Assembly (NCBI RefSeq): GCF_037081675.1
Contig: NZ_JAZAQL010000002.1
Span: forward strand, 1,116,001 to 1,180,000
Direction: 5' to 3'
Length of the DNA stretch: 64,000 bases
DNA from: Halorubellus litoreus
GTDB lineage: Archaea > Halobacteriota > Halobacteria > Halobacteriales > Natrialbaceae
Position numbers and translations under genes: made by a program. Below, one piece after another: positions 48,904 to 58,518 of this stretch. The notes under the pieces were generated by a model. That model ran no database searches, had not been told where the DNA came from, and saw nothing but the letters and a program-made list of their open reading frames with translations. The number at the start of each line of letters is the position of its first letter. Position 1 is the first letter of the stretch.

Positions 48904-50432
48904 GCGACGAGTCGCCGAGCGTCGACGGTGGTGCGGCCGCGGGTGCGTCGAACGGGATCCGTGCAGTGGGTGCGTACGCCCCCCGGAATCGCCTGCCTGC
49001 GAGCGAGGTGGAGGCGGCGTGGGGGTCGGTGCAGGCGTCGGGCGTCGGCGAGAAGGCGGTGCCGGGTGCGGACGAGGACGCGCTGACGATGGCTCACGAG
49101 GCGGCGACGAACGCGCTGCACGCGGACGGAACGGACGCGAGTTCGATAGGGCTGCTGGCGTTCGCGTCCACAACGCCGCCCGTCGAGGAGGAGGACGTCT
49201 CGGTCCGGCTCGGGTCGACGCTCGGCGTCCCCGAGACCGCGCGCCACGAGTCCTTCGGTGGGAGTACGCGCGCCGGAACGCGCGCGCTCGCTGCGGGATT
49301 CGACGCCGACCTCGCCGACGGCGAACTGGCGCTCGTCGTCGCGAGCGACTGCCCCAAGGGCGAGCCAGCGGGCGAACGCGACCAGACCGCGGGCGCCGGT
49401 GCGGTGGCGTTCCTCGTCGTGAACGACGGCCCCGCGAAGGCGCTCGCTCGCGGCACGTACGCGCGCGCCAGTCCGGGAACGCGGTTCCGCGAGCGCGGGA
49501 GCGAGCGCGTCGACGGCCTCGGCGTCACGTCCTACGACCGGGCGACGTTCACGGAGACGCTCGCCGGCGCCGTCGACGACCTCGACGCCGGAGTTAGCGA
49601 CGAAGACGCGGACGACGAGGCCGCGGGCGACGACGGCCTGGACGTGGACGCGGCGGCCGTGCAGGCGCCAGACGGCGCGATGCCGTACCGGACGACGGGC
49701 GCGCTCGGCGTGGATACGGAAGCGATACAGCGTGTCGCGACGGTCCACGACCTCGGCGATACCGGCGCGGCGAGCGCGCTCCTGGGGCTCGCGCGAGCGC
49801 TCGACGACCCGGACGTCGGGCGCGTGCTCGTCGCGGGATACGGGAGCGGCGCGGGCGCCGACGCGTTCGTCGTCGACACGACCGGCGCGGTGCCTGCGGC
49901 GCTCGTCCTGGAGCGCGACGACGAGCGCACGCTCTCGTACGCCGAGTACCTCCGCCTCCGCGACGAGGTCGTCCCGGAACCCCCAGAGGGCGGTGGTGCG
50001 TACGTGAGCGTGCCGTCGTGGCGGCGGACGCTCCCGCAGCGGCACCGCCTCGTCGCGGGGCGGTGCGGCGAGTGCGGGTCGTTCGCGTTCCCGCCGGAGG
50101 GTGCGTGCGGCGACTGCGGCGCGATGGCGGCGTACGAGGACGTCCAGTTGCCGGGGACGGGCCGGATCGAGGCGGCGACGACGATCTCGCAGGGCGGGGC
50201 GCCGCCGGAGTTCGCGCAGCAACAACAGCGCGACGGTGACTTCGACGTGGTCGTGGTCGCGTTCGACGCACCGACTGGCGACGGGACCGTGAGCGCGCCC
50301 GCGCAGGTGACCGACGCCGACGGTGGCGCCGTCGACGTCGGCGACGACATCGTCGCGACCGTCCGCCGGATCTACACGCAGGAAGGCGTCACGCGGTACG
50401 GGTTCAAGGTCCGACCCGCCGGGCGGCGCTGA
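48900..50432 (+). CDS. HMG-CoA-synthase-like protein fused to DUF35
   Basis: 510 residues: residues 1-340 have the ketoacyl synthase/HMG-CoA synthase fold (AVGAYAPRNRLPASEVEAAW, then SFGGSTRAGTRALAAGFDAD); the last 150 form the DUF35 zinc ribbon (CGECG and CGDCG pairs) and OB-fold. The nucleophile position of HMG-CoA synthase, expected as Cys in an NAC.AGT setting, is Thr123 (GGSTRAGT), so condensing activity is doubtful. It probably escorts acyl-CoA to the thiolase encoded upstream in a thiolase/DUF35 complex. Confidence 0.75.
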   Translation: MSDESPSVDGGAAAGASNGIRAVGAYAPRNRLPASEVEAAWGSVQASGVGEKAVPGADEDALTMAHEAATNALHADGTDASSIGLLAFASTTPPVEEEDVSVRLGSTLGVPETARHESFGGSTRAGTRALAAGFDADLADGELALVVASDCPKGEPAGERDQTAGAGAVAFLVVNDGPAKALARGTYARASPGTRFRERGSERVDGLGVTSYDRATFTETLAGAVDDLDAGVSDEDADDEAAGDDGLDVDAAAVQAPDGAMPYRTTGALGVDTEAIQRVATVHDLGDTGAASALLGLARALDDPDVGRVLVAGYGSGAGADAFVVDTTGAVPAALVLERDDERTLSYAEYLRLRDEVVPEPPEGGGAYVSVPSWRRTLPQRHRLVAGRCGECGSFAFPPEGACGDCGAMAAYEDVQLPGTGRIEAATTISQGGAPPEFAQQQQRDGDFDVVVVAFDAPTGDGTVSAPAQVTDADGGAVDVGDDIVATVRRIYTQEGVTRYGFKVRPAGRR

Positions 50433-50481
50433 ACGCATCGACGACGCCTCCGTTCTCGGCACCGTCGTCGTCCCGAGAGCT

Positions 50482-50916
50482 TCAGACGAGAAGGTCGGGT
50501 GCGTCTCCGGGGACGACCGCGAGACAGATGGCGGCGACGACGACGTGCATCGTGACGAGCGCGAGCACGCCGAGTACCGTCGCGGCCGGGTCGAAGACGA
50601 GGAGCGCGAGGTCCGGAACGAACGAGACGGCGAGGACGGCGAGCGCGACGGTCCTGAACAGGTCGTCGCCGGCGTCGGTGCGCTGGTCGAGGAACGCGTA
50701 CACCAGTCCCGCGCCGACGACGCCGAGTACCGTCAGGAAGACGATGGGGGCGACCGAGAGCGGTCGGAATCCCGGTGCGAACTCGAGCAGGAGGGCGACC
50801 GCGAGGACGAGGAGGTTCGCGGCGCTCGCCGCGACGGCCGCGGCGGCGACGCGGACGCGGAACGGCTTGCTGGCGACCCCTTCGACCGACGCTGCGACCG
50901 TCGACGACACAGACAT
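50482..50916 (-). CDS. Four-helix membrane protein (DUF6069-like)
   Basis: 144 residues from ATG 50,916. Four hydrophobic helices (VAAAAVAASAANLLVLAVAL, VAPIVFLTVLGVVGAGLVYA, TVALAVLAVSFVPDLALLVF, LGVLALVTMHVVVAAICLAV). The layout fits a small DUF6069-type family in haloarchaea, remembered rather than searched. Convergent with the DUF35 gene; divergent start towards the 3-hydroxyacyl-CoA dehydrogenase. Function unknown. Confidence 0.6.
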   Translation of the reverse strand: MSVSSTVAASVEGVASKPFRVRVAAAAVAASAANLLVLAVALLLEFAPGFRPLSVAPIVFLTVLGVVGAGLVYAFLDQRTDAGDDLFRTVALAVLAVSFVPDLALLVFDPAATVLGVLALVTMHVVVAAICLAVVPGDAPDLLV

Positions 50917-51030
50917 ACACCACCGTACGCGATGAGAGATGGTAACTGTTGGCGGTCCGGGGTCGGGGAGATGCCGGCAAGACGGCCAGAACGGGCAACG
51001 CTTACCTGCCAGGCCGTCGCGCGTTCTGGT

Positions 51031-51957
51031 ATGCGAATCTGCGTACTCGGAGCTGGCACGATGGGTCACGGCATCGCGCAAGTGAGCGCGATGGCCGGCC
51101 ACGACGTCGCGATGCGCGACATCGACGAGGACGTCCTCGCGGACGGCCTCGACGCCATCGCTGACAACCTCCAGGGTGGCGTCGACCGCGACAAGGTCAC
51201 GCCCGACGAGAAGGAGGCGACGCTCGACCGCATCGCGACGACCACCGACCTCGACGCCGCGGCGGCGGACGCGGACCTCGTCGTCGAAGCGGTTCCCGAG
51301 AGCATGGACCTCAAGCAGTCGACGTTCGAGGACGTCGAGGCGGTCGTCGACGACGACGCCATCGTCGCGTCGAACACGTCCTCGCTCTCGGTCACCGAGA
51401 TAGCGAGCGTCCTCGACGACCCGTCGCGCGCCGTCGGCCTGCACTTCTTCAATCCCGTGCACATCATGGGGCTCGTCGAGGTCGTCGTCCCAGAGCAGGC
51501 CAGCGAGCGCACCGTGCGGTTCGCGACGGACTTCGCGGAGGACCTCGACAAGGAAGCGGTCGTCGTCCGGGACTCCGCGGGGTTCGCGACGTCGCGGCTC
51601 GGCGTCACGCTCGGCGTGGAGGCGATGCGGATGGTCGAGGAAGGGGTCGCGAGCCCGCGCGACATCGACACGGCGATGGAGCTCGGGTACAACCACCCGA
51701 TGGGCCCCATCGAGCTCGGTGACGTCGTCGGCCTGGACGTCCGCCTGGACATCCTCGAGCACCTCCGCGAGGAGCTCGGCGAGCGCTTCAAGCCGCCGCA
51801 GAGCCTCCGGCGGAAGGTCCGCGCCGGGAAGCTCGGGAAGAAGACCGGCGAAGGGTTCTACGTCTGGGAGGACGGCGAGATCGTGGGCGTGAGCGAGGAC
51901 GCCGCCGCGGTCGGCCAGGGCGACCGGGACGACGAGGAGGGACCGATATGGGAGTAA
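51031..51957 (+). CDS. 3-hydroxyacyl-CoA dehydrogenase
   Basis: 308 residues from ATG 51,031. NAD-binding GAGTMGHGIAQ at about residues 7-17, the SNTSSLSVTEIA active-site region, and VGLHFFNPVHIMGLVEVV with the catalytic His. It oxidises 3-hydroxyacyl-CoA to 3-ketoacyl-CoA in beta-oxidation or the phenylacetate pathway (PaaH-like). It overlaps the next enoyl-CoA hydratase gene by 10 bp. Confidence 0.9.
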   Translation: MRICVLGAGTMGHGIAQVSAMAGHDVAMRDIDEDVLADGLDAIADNLQGGVDRDKVTPDEKEATLDRIATTTDLDAAAADADLVVEAVPESMDLKQSTFEDVEAVVDDDAIVASNTSSLSVTEIASVLDDPSRAVGLHFFNPVHIMGLVEVVVPEQASERTVRFATDFAEDLDKEAVVVRDSAGFATSRLGVTLGVEAMRMVEEGVASPRDIDTAMELGYNHPMGPIELGDVVGLDVRLDILEHLREELGERFKPPQSLRRKVRAGKLGKKTGEGFYVWEDGEIVGVSEDAAAVGQGDRDDEEGPIWE

Positions 51958-52760
51958 TCGAGACCGCGAGCGAGTGCGACCTCGTCTCGGCGTCGGTCGG
52001 CGAGCACGCCGAGTACGTCGCGACCGTGACGCTCGAACGCCCCGACAAGCGGAACGCGCTGAACGCGCAGGTCCGTCGGGAACTCAAGGACGTCCTGGAC
52101 GCGGTCGAGGACGACGACGACGTGCGCGTCGTCGTGCTCACGGGGTCCGACGAGTCGTCCGCGTTCGTCGCGGGCGCGGACGTGTCGGAGCTCCGCGAGC
52201 GGAACGCGGTCGAGCAGCGCGAGGCGTCGAAGCGCCCGCGCGTGTACGAGTACGTCGACGACCTGGAGAAACCGGTCGTCGCGCGCATCAACGGACACTG
52301 TCTCGGTGGCGGGAACGAACTGGCGCTCGGGTGTGACGTCCGCATCGCGAGCGCGGACGCGAAGCTCGGCCAGCCGGAGATCAACCTCGGCATCATGCCG
52401 GGCGGGGGTGCCACCCAGCGGCTCCCGCGGCTCGTCGGTGAGGGACAGGCGATGCGCTTGATACTCTCGGGCGAACTCGTCGACGCCGAGGAGGCTGCTG
52501 ACATCGGACTCGTGGACGAGGTCTGCGAGCCCGAGGCGTTGGACGAGCGCGTGTACGAGCTCGCCGGGCGGATGGCCGAGAAGAGTCCGCTCGCGCTGGA
52601 ACTCGCGAAGGACGCGGTGAAGGCCGGGTCGCGCATGGACCTCGAACAGGGTATCGAGTACGAGGCCGAGCTGTTCGCGCTCCTGTTCTCGTCGGCTGAC
52701 AAGGACGAGGGCATCGACGCGTTCTTCGAGGACCGGGACCCCGAGTGGACCGGATACTGA
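51948..52760 (+). CDS. Enoyl-CoA hydratase
   Basis: 270 residues, ATG 51,948 inside the previous gene end. Crotonase motifs: SSAFVAGADVSELRERN, KPVVARINGHCLGGGNELAL and LGQPEINLGIMPGGGATQRL, with both active-site Glu positions of true hydratases apparently present (PEINLG and GGGAT). Coupled to the dehydrogenase as a two-gene beta-oxidation unit. PaaF/FadB-like function is likely. Confidence 0.85.
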   Translation: MGVIETASECDLVSASVGEHAEYVATVTLERPDKRNALNAQVRRELKDVLDAVEDDDDVRVVVLTGSDESSAFVAGADVSELRERNAVEQREASKRPRVYEYVDDLEKPVVARINGHCLGGGNELALGCDVRIASADAKLGQPEINLGIMPGGGATQRLPRLVGEGQAMRLILSGELVDAEEAADIGLVDEVCEPEALDERVYELAGRMAEKSPLALELAKDAVKAGSRMDLEQGIEYEAELFALLFSSADKDEGIDAFFEDRDPEWTGY

Positions 52761-53099
52761 CCGGTTCCTGCCGTTCAGGCACCGATTGAAGACGCGTTGT
52801 CGTCGTCAAGCACCCATTTCTATCCGTCTGCTTTACAATTCAGGCCTTGAATCCTTCGGCCGCAGTTTCCAATAGCGATATCCACAGGCTAAGCAAAGCC
52901 GAGAACGGCTTTAGAGCCATTTCAAAAATCCTTCTACGCCAGATATCGTAGTACTATCCAACTAGAACACTATTTTTTCTTTGGTTCCAACGCACCTTTA
53001 CGTCATACATTTGGTAAGGGACGCTTTCTAGGGGAGTAATGAAACGTCGATCCCCTCGGGGCAGGGATACGGACGTCAGTCGTCGCGAGGTGGCTCGCT
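52761..53099. promoter_or_regulatory. AT-rich intergenic region before pilin-like gene
   Basis: About 340 bp, much richer in A+T than flanks, without a credible gene. It contains short A/T tracts (ATTTCAAAAATCC, TATTTTTTC, near 52,918-52,980) and a GAGGTGG element (53,087-53,093) six bases before GTG 53,100, which fits a ribosome-binding site. Promoter location is not certain. The composition could also mark an old insertion. Confidence 0.4.
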
Positions 53100-54872
53100 G
53101 TGGCGACTGACGAGCGGAGAATGGTGACCATACGCGACGACGACGACGGGGCATCCTCCGTTCTCGCCGTGGTCCTAATGATGGGTTTCGTCGCCGCGGC
53201 GTCGGTCTCGCTGTTCGTCGTCGGGACCGCGACCGTCGACCAGACCAGAGACACCGCGCAAGAGAATCAGGTCGAGAACACGTTCCGACAGTTCAACAAG
53301 GACGTCTCCAGCGTCGCGTTCGGCCGCCAGAAGTACCGGTCGATGGAGTTCGACATCCAGGACCAGACTGCCGCGTTCCGCCAGGAGAACACGGGCCAGA
53401 TCCGCGTGGTCGTCGACGGCACCGAGATCGTGAACAAACAGGTCGGGTCGCTCGTCTACGAGAAGAGCGGTGAGACCATCGCGTACCAGGCGGGCGGCGT
53501 CTGGCGCGGTACCGGCGAGGAGTCTCGGATGGTGTCGCGACCCCCGGTCGAGTACCAGAACGGCTCGCTCACGTTCCCGATACCCGCGCTCGACGGCGAC
53601 GAATCCGTGCAGGCCGGGCAGGTCGACATCAACAAGATGAAGACCGAATCCCCGATCAACAACGTCGGGTTCGTCGAAGGGAAACTCGTCACGCTCTACA
53701 TCACGAGCAAGTACTACCAGGGCTGGGCGCAGTACTTCCGCACGCAGACGAACGACGTCGCCGTCGAGGTCGACCACTCGCCGGCCGGCGACGTGGGGAC
53801 GGTGAAGGTGAAACTCGGAAAACCGGTCGCGAACGGCGACTTCGAGGACGGCGTCATGGCGACCGGTGGCGATGACGGCGACATCTCCATGGGTAACGGG
53901 GACCCCGGCATCAACGGTCCCGTTGCCGCAACCGGCGACATCGACGACCCCGGTAACGACATCTCAGGAACGAAGACCCCGAACAAGGAGTCGGACCTCT
54001 ACGAGCTCGACGAAGCTATCGACCGGAAGGTCGACGAGGTGTCATCCGACGGCTCGGTCATCACCGTCAACCCCGAGAGCGGTGGCGCGTCGCTCGGCGG
54101 CGGGAACACGTACTACGACCCGAACGGGTTCTCGCTCAGCGACAGCGGCGACGACATCGTCGTCGACCTCTCCAGTGGGAACGTGACGCTCGTCGTCGAC
54201 GGCGACATGGAACTCACCGACGGCGACATCAAGGTCAAGAACGCCGGCGGCACCGACTACGCGTTCCGAATCTACTCGACCGGTGACTTCGGGATGAAGA
54301 ACGCGTTCGCGGGCGACTACCGCGATGAGACCTCGGGTCACTCCGCGTCGAGCGCACAGCACTTCCAAGTGTACGGGACCAGCGAGATGCTCGTCGGCCT
54401 TCAGGGCGGGAGCACGCGATTCGTCGGCACCATCTACGCCCCGCGGAACGAACCGGCTCTCGAAGACGACGAAGGCAACCACGCGCTCCCCAGTAGCGAG
54501 GATGACTGCGAGGGCTGGGACGTCTGCGTCTACAAGGGCAGTTCCGCCGTGAAGGGCGCGATCGTCGCCGGCCCGACGAAGTTCGAGCAGAGCGCGGGCA
54601 TGACCTACGATACCTCCCTTACCGACATCCAGCCGACGCTGGAGCTCGACGACGGCGTGCTGCCGCCGCCGATCACGTTCCTGAAGGTGAGCGTGCACAC
54701 GGTCGGCGTGAACAACAGCGGTGCAGGCAATCTCGCGCCGGCTGGCGGTCTCGGTGCGTCTGCGAGCGTCGCGTCGCCGCCGACGACCGCGACCGGGTTC
54801 GCGACGGTCACTGCACCCTCGGGCGTGGTGGCCGCGCCGGCCGTGCGCGCGGAGACCGGTTTCGACCGCTGA
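53100..54872 (+). CDS. Pilin-like secreted protein (DUF7289-type)
   Basis: 590 residues. GTG 53,100 is chosen because GAGGTGG precedes it at a proper distance; ATG 53,121 is the alternative. The N-terminus DDDDGASSVLAVVLMMGFVA resembles a pilin/archaellin-type signal with an acidic stretch before the hydrophobic helix. The large external part is beta-rich, with several GGD and acidic loops and a long Ala/Pro/Thr end. Two cysteines lie near SEDDCEGWDVCVY. A surface or exported role is likely; no enzyme motif. Confidence 0.6.
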   Translation: MATDERRMVTIRDDDDGASSVLAVVLMMGFVAAASVSLFVVGTATVDQTRDTAQENQVENTFRQFNKDVSSVAFGRQKYRSMEFDIQDQTAAFRQENTGQIRVVVDGTEIVNKQVGSLVYEKSGETIAYQAGGVWRGTGEESRMVSRPPVEYQNGSLTFPIPALDGDESVQAGQVDINKMKTESPINNVGFVEGKLVTLYITSKYYQGWAQYFRTQTNDVAVEVDHSPAGDVGTVKVKLGKPVANGDFEDGVMATGGDDGDISMGNGDPGINGPVAATGDIDDPGNDISGTKTPNKESDLYELDEAIDRKVDEVSSDGSVITVNPESGGASLGGGNTYYDPNGFSLSDSGDDIVVDLSSGNVTLVVDGDMELTDGDIKVKNAGGTDYAFRIYSTGDFGMKNAFAGDYRDETSGHSASSAQHFQVYGTSEMLVGLQGGSTRFVGTIYAPRNEPALEDDEGNHALPSSEDDCEGWDVCVYKGSSAVKGAIVAGPTKFEQSAGMTYDTSLTDIQPTLELDDGVLPPPITFLKVSVHTVGVNNSGAGNLAPAGGLGASASVASPPTTATGFATVTAPSGVVAAPAVRAETGFDR

Positions 54873-55124
54873 CGGCACACGGAGTCGCCCCTTCCCGCAG
54901 TCGCCCTGTTCTTCCGTCCGCTGTACGCGCCGTGAGCGCTGCTATCGTATCGGCGCCCGTAGCGCCAGCACGCGCCAGGACCACGGCGCGCGCATCGCCG
55001 GCATCGGACGCCCCGTCGCGCATCGCGCTCGCCGAACGGCACTCCTCGTCGCGGTGGGTGAGCGAGCGAGTGCGGCCGCTATCGGTCGGGTGCGCTGTCG
55101 GAGAAGTGAGTGAACGCGGTTCGC

Positions 55125-55784
55125 TTACTCGTCGGTCGCGTTCGTCGGGTGCTCGATGTTCCGCATGAGTTCCTTGACGGTCTCGTACTCGCCGTCCATC
55201 GCCTGCGGGTACACCGCCATCGTGACGACGTAGTCGCCCTCGTGCTTCACGGGTTCGCTGACGACGACGTAGACGTCGACGTCCTGGCCGTTGAACGTCG
55301 CAGTGCCCTCGAACTGCGAGACGTTCGTGGACTCACCGGCGACCGCGACGGTGGTCTTGTCGACCTCCTCGCCGACCGTGAGGCCCTGGTACTGGCCCTG
55401 CATGCGCTTCGCGAAGTCCTTCGTGCTGAGTTTCGAGAGCGGGTTGAACGACTGACCGAACACGCTCACCTCGGGGGACGTGAACGTCGCGAACACCGCC
55501 GCCTTCTGGTCGGCGAGCGGCCCGATGCCGACGGTCTTGTGGTACTCGACCGCCCAGTTCGTCACCTTCACCGTGCGTTCCTGGTCGGCCGCGCTGAACG
55601 TCCGGTTGACGCTCAGGTCGCGCGTCTCCGCTTTCTCGTAGTCACTGCTGCTGGCGGTGTCCTCGGCGACGATAGCGGGGGACGCCTCGACCGACGTCGT
55701 CCCAGAGAGGAAGCCCAGGCAGCCGGCCGTCGCGAGCGTCACGGCGAGCGCAAGCGCGACCAGCGTGCGGTTATCGAGTTGCAT
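55125..55784 (-). CDS. Lipoprotein (DUF6517-like)
   Basis: 219 residues from ATG 55,784. Signal sequence with a lipobox (LATAGCLG, Cys22) predicts a lipid-anchored protein on the outer face. The mature part is predominantly beta, with PLADQKAAVFATFTSPEVSV and the later VVSEPVKHEGDYVVTMAVYP. This type is frequent in haloarchaea and has no known enzyme function. Confidence 0.7.
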   Translation of the reverse strand: MQLDNRTLVALALAVTLATAGCLGFLSGTTSVEASPAIVAEDTASSSDYEKAETRDLSVNRTFSAADQERTVKVTNWAVEYHKTVGIGPLADQKAAVFATFTSPEVSVFGQSFNPLSKLSTKDFAKRMQGQYQGLTVGEEVDKTTVAVAGESTNVSQFEGTATFNGQDVDVYVVVSEPVKHEGDYVVTMAVYPQAMDGEYETVKELMRNIEHPTNATDE

Positions 55785-55900
55785 ACCCGACTGGAACCGG
55801 TCACGAACCATAAAACACCCGTCAACGGGATTCGGTCGAGTAGCTGCCGGCGGCGACCTGCCGGACCGCGTCGGGACCGATGCTCGTCGTCAATCGGTAG

Positions 55901-57403
55901 TCAGAGCCGGTACGTGGGGCCGTCGTCGGTGTCCTGGACCTCGACGCCGAGCGCCACCAGTTCGTCGCGGAGTTCGTCGGCGCGCTCGTAGTTCCCTGCC
56001 TCGCGTTCGGCCTCGCGGACCCGGAGGACGAGGTCGACGACCTCGCCCGCGACCTCGGCGTCGCCGTCGGGCGTGGCGTCGAACGCGAATCCGAGGACGT
56101 CCCCGCCGAGTTCCTCGTACGCGTCGACGGCGTCGTGGAGCGCGCGGTAATCGTACGTCTCGCGGTCGTCGACGTGCCGGTTCACGGCCGCGGTGAGGTC
56201 CATGAGCGCGGTCACCGCCTGCCGCGTGTTGAAGTCGTCGTTCATCCCGGCCGCGAAGTCCTCGCGAGCGCTCGCGACGGCGTCCCGGAGGGCCTCGTCG
56301 GTGACCTTCGTCCGCGCCGCTTCGCTGTCGCACGCCTCGACGGCGGTCTCGTACCCGCGCTCCAGGCGCTCGAAGCGCTCCTCGGCCTCCGCGAGCGTCT
56401 CCTCGCTGTACACCGCCTCGTTGTGGTACGCCGTCGAGACGAGGAACGACCGGAGGACGTTCCCACCGACGGCGTCGAGTGCGTCGCCGACCGACCAGTA
56501 GTTCCCGAGACTGCTGCTCATCTTCTCGCCTTTCGTCTGGAGGAGGCGGACGTGCAGCCAGTAGTTCGCGAACCGCTCGCCGGTCGCCGCCTCGCTCTGC
56601 GCGATCTCGTTCTCGTGATGCGGGAAGACGAGGTCCTGGCCGCCGACGTGCACGTCGATGGTCGAATCGAGGTGGGTCATGCTCATCGCCGAGCATTCGA
56701 TGTGCCAGCCCGGTCGGCCCTCGCCCCACGGCGACTCCCAGGTCTGTCCCGACGGCAGGTCGGCGTCCGCATCGCCGTCGCCCGCGTGCGGGTGGTCGTC
56801 GTGGCGGTGCTCGCGGACCGCGTCCGCGCTCACGCCGTCGGCCTTCCAGAGCGCGAAGTCCGCCGGATGCCGTTTCTCCGCGAGCTCGTCGGGCTCGCCT
56901 TGCTCCTCGATGTCCTCGACCTGCTGGTTCGAGAGCTTCCCGTACTCCTCGAAGCTCGTCACGTCGAAGTACACCGAGCCGTTCGCCTCGTACGCGTACC
57001 CCTTCTCGACGAGCGTCTCCACGAGGTCGACGATCTCGGGGACGTGCTCGCTGACGCGCGGGTACACCTCGGCCCGCTTGAGGTTGAGGGCGCGCATCTC
57101 CGCGAGGAGCTCCTGGATGTAGTGACTCGCGACCGCGGCCTCGTCGTCGCCGAGGTCGGGGTCGCCGGCGCGTGCGACGATCTTCTCGTTGACGTCCGTG
57201 AAGTTCTCGACGTGCCGGACGTCGTAGCCCTCGTGTTCGAGCCAGCGGTGCATGACGTCGGCGGCCACCCAGAGGCGCGCGTGCCCGAGGTGCGCGGGGT
57301 CGCTGGTCGTGAGCCCGCAGACGTAGAGCAGGACCTCCTCGGGGTCCTGGGGCTCGAAGACCTCGCGGTCGCCCGTCAACGTGTTCGAGACGTGCAGGGT
57401 CAT
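55901..57403 (-). CDS. cysS: Cysteinyl-tRNA synthetase
   Basis: 500 residues. Class I signature: an HLGH form of the HIGH motif in TSDPAHLGHARLWV and KGEKMSSSLGN as KMSKS. The family's zinc site is indicated by CGLTTSD and the central WHIECSAMSMTHLD region with His/Cys. It loads tRNA-Cys with cysteine in the cytoplasm. The gene is free-standing; the open frame overlaps nothing else on its strand. Confidence 0.9.
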   Translation of the reverse strand: MTLHVSNTLTGDREVFEPQDPEEVLLYVCGLTTSDPAHLGHARLWVAADVMHRWLEHEGYDVRHVENFTDVNEKIVARAGDPDLGDDEAAVASHYIQELLAEMRALNLKRAEVYPRVSEHVPEIVDLVETLVEKGYAYEANGSVYFDVTSFEEYGKLSNQQVEDIEEQGEPDELAEKRHPADFALWKADGVSADAVREHRHDDHPHAGDGDADADLPSGQTWESPWGEGRPGWHIECSAMSMTHLDSTIDVHVGGQDLVFPHHENEIAQSEAATGERFANYWLHVRLLQTKGEKMSSSLGNYWSVGDALDAVGGNVLRSFLVSTAYHNEAVYSEETLAEAEERFERLERGYETAVEACDSEAARTKVTDEALRDAVASAREDFAAGMNDDFNTRQAVTALMDLTAAVNRHVDDRETYDYRALHDAVDAYEELGGDVLGFAFDATPDGDAEVAGEVVDLVLRVREAEREAGNYERADELRDELVALGVEVQDTDDGPTYRL

Positions 57404-57475
57404 TGCCCGCCTCTACCCCGGGAGCGAAAGAAAAAGCCTCGGTCTCGCCCGCTGGGAGTGGTTTCGTCAGAGCGG

Positions 57476-58000
57476 TCAGCGGCGGTCGGTTCTCGCGGGC
57501 CCGCTGGGGACGGCGTCGAACGCGCGTTCGACGGCGCGGAGGGCGTTCGCGGCGTCGAGTCGCGGGACGACGACGACGAGGGCGTCGTCGGCGTGCGCGA
57601 GTGCGTCGACGGCGACGTCGTCGACGGCGAGCGCGTCGAGGGCGGCGCGGACGCCGTGGAGGTCGACCTCGCCGGTCGCGAGGACGGCGGTCTTCCCGTC
57701 GTCCGCGGCGGCGAACGCGGTGCCGGAGACGGCGAGGAGGACCTCGCGCGCGTCGGCGTTCGCGGGGTCGGGGAGCCGGCCGACGCCGCGTTCCATCGTC
57801 ACGCGGACCTCCCGTGCGGCCGGGTCGCGGTCGGGGAGGTCGTCGGCGAACCGCCTGAGGCCGGTCGCGACCGCGTCCGGGTCGCCGTCGACGTCGAGGA
57901 AGCGAGCGGCGGCGGAGTAGTTCGCGACGCCCGCGCGGAGGGCGTCGACGAGGAACGGGTGCTCGCGGGCGGCGTCGCGAGTGCGTTCGGCGAGACTCAT
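57476..58000 (-). CDS. Hypothetical haloarchaeal protein
   Basis: 174 residues, Ala/Asp/Val rich, starting MSLAERTRDAAREHPFLVDA. The first part looks like a small helical domain with a DALRAGVANYSAAARFL segment; the second has alternating strands and helices (AVLATGEVDLHGVRAALDAL) suggestive of an ACT-like fold. Unknown function; conserved haloarchaeal family as remembered, not verified. Downstream of cysS on the same strand. Confidence 0.6.
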   Translation of the reverse strand: MSLAERTRDAAREHPFLVDALRAGVANYSAAARFLDVDGDPDAVATGLRRFADDLPDRDPAAREVRVTMERGVGRLPDPANADAREVLLAVSGTAFAAADDGKTAVLATGEVDLHGVRAALDALAVDDVAVDALAHADDALVVVVPRLDAANALRAVERAFDAVPSGPARTDRR

Positions 58001-58144
58001 GCTCGAACGCCCGTCCGCCGGCGAGAAAAGTACCGCGGTCGCCCGCGTCGACCGGTGTGGGTTCCCCGGAGCGCTCGTTCGCGTCGACGCGACCGCCGGG
58101 TCGCGGTATGGGTCGGTTTCTCGGTTGGAAGCCGACGACCGCGA

Positions 58145-58150
58145 TTTAAG
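58145..58150 (+). promoter_or_regulatory. TATA-like TTTAAG before HTH gene
   Basis: Weak TATA-like element 25-30 bases before GTG 58,175 in very GC-rich sequence, suiting a leaderless transcript. Confidence 0.4.
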
Positions 58151-58174
58151 TCAATCCGGTGGGACGATGCGGGT

Positions 58175-58516
58175 GTGCCGGAGGACGTCGACGTGCGGAC
58201 GGTCGTCGGGCTGCTCGACGACGACTACGCCAGAGACATCCTCGCGGCAGCGAGCGAGGAGACGCGCTCCGCGAAGGAGCTGGCCGAGGCCATCGACGCG
58301 TCGCTCCCGACGGTGTACCGGCGCGTCGACGACCTCGTCGACGCCGGCCTGCTCGCGGAGGAGACCGAACTGCGGAGCGACGGCAACCACCACAGCGTGT
58401 ACGTCACGACGCTCTCGCGCGTCGAACTGGCGCTCTCAGAGGGGACATTCGAGATGCAACTTGAAACGAAGACGGACGTCGCGGACAGGTTCACGGACAT
58501 GTTCGAGCGCCTCTAA
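58175..58516 (+). CDS. ArsR-like winged-helix regulator
   Basis: 113 residues from GTG 58,175. The winged helix RSAKELAEAIDASLPTVYRR is obvious, followed by LVDAGLLAEETELRSDGNHH. It is small, so likely dimeric. Two bases after it starts the membrane protein gene, so the pair is an operon; the HTH-membrane protein pair is common in haloarchaea and is probably a signalling or autoregulated unit. Confidence 0.8.
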   Translation: MPEDVDVRTVVGLLDDDYARDILAAASEETRSAKELAEAIDASLPTVYRRVDDLVDAGLLAEETELRSDGNHHSVYVTTLSRVELALSEGTFEMQLETKTDVADRFTDMFERL

Positions 58517-58518
58517 CC

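Noticed and set aside
56135..58516. 793-codon forward frame ending in the HTH gene
   Set aside because: Only the last 113 codons from GTG 58,175 look like a protein; the rest is antisense to cysS and its neighbour.
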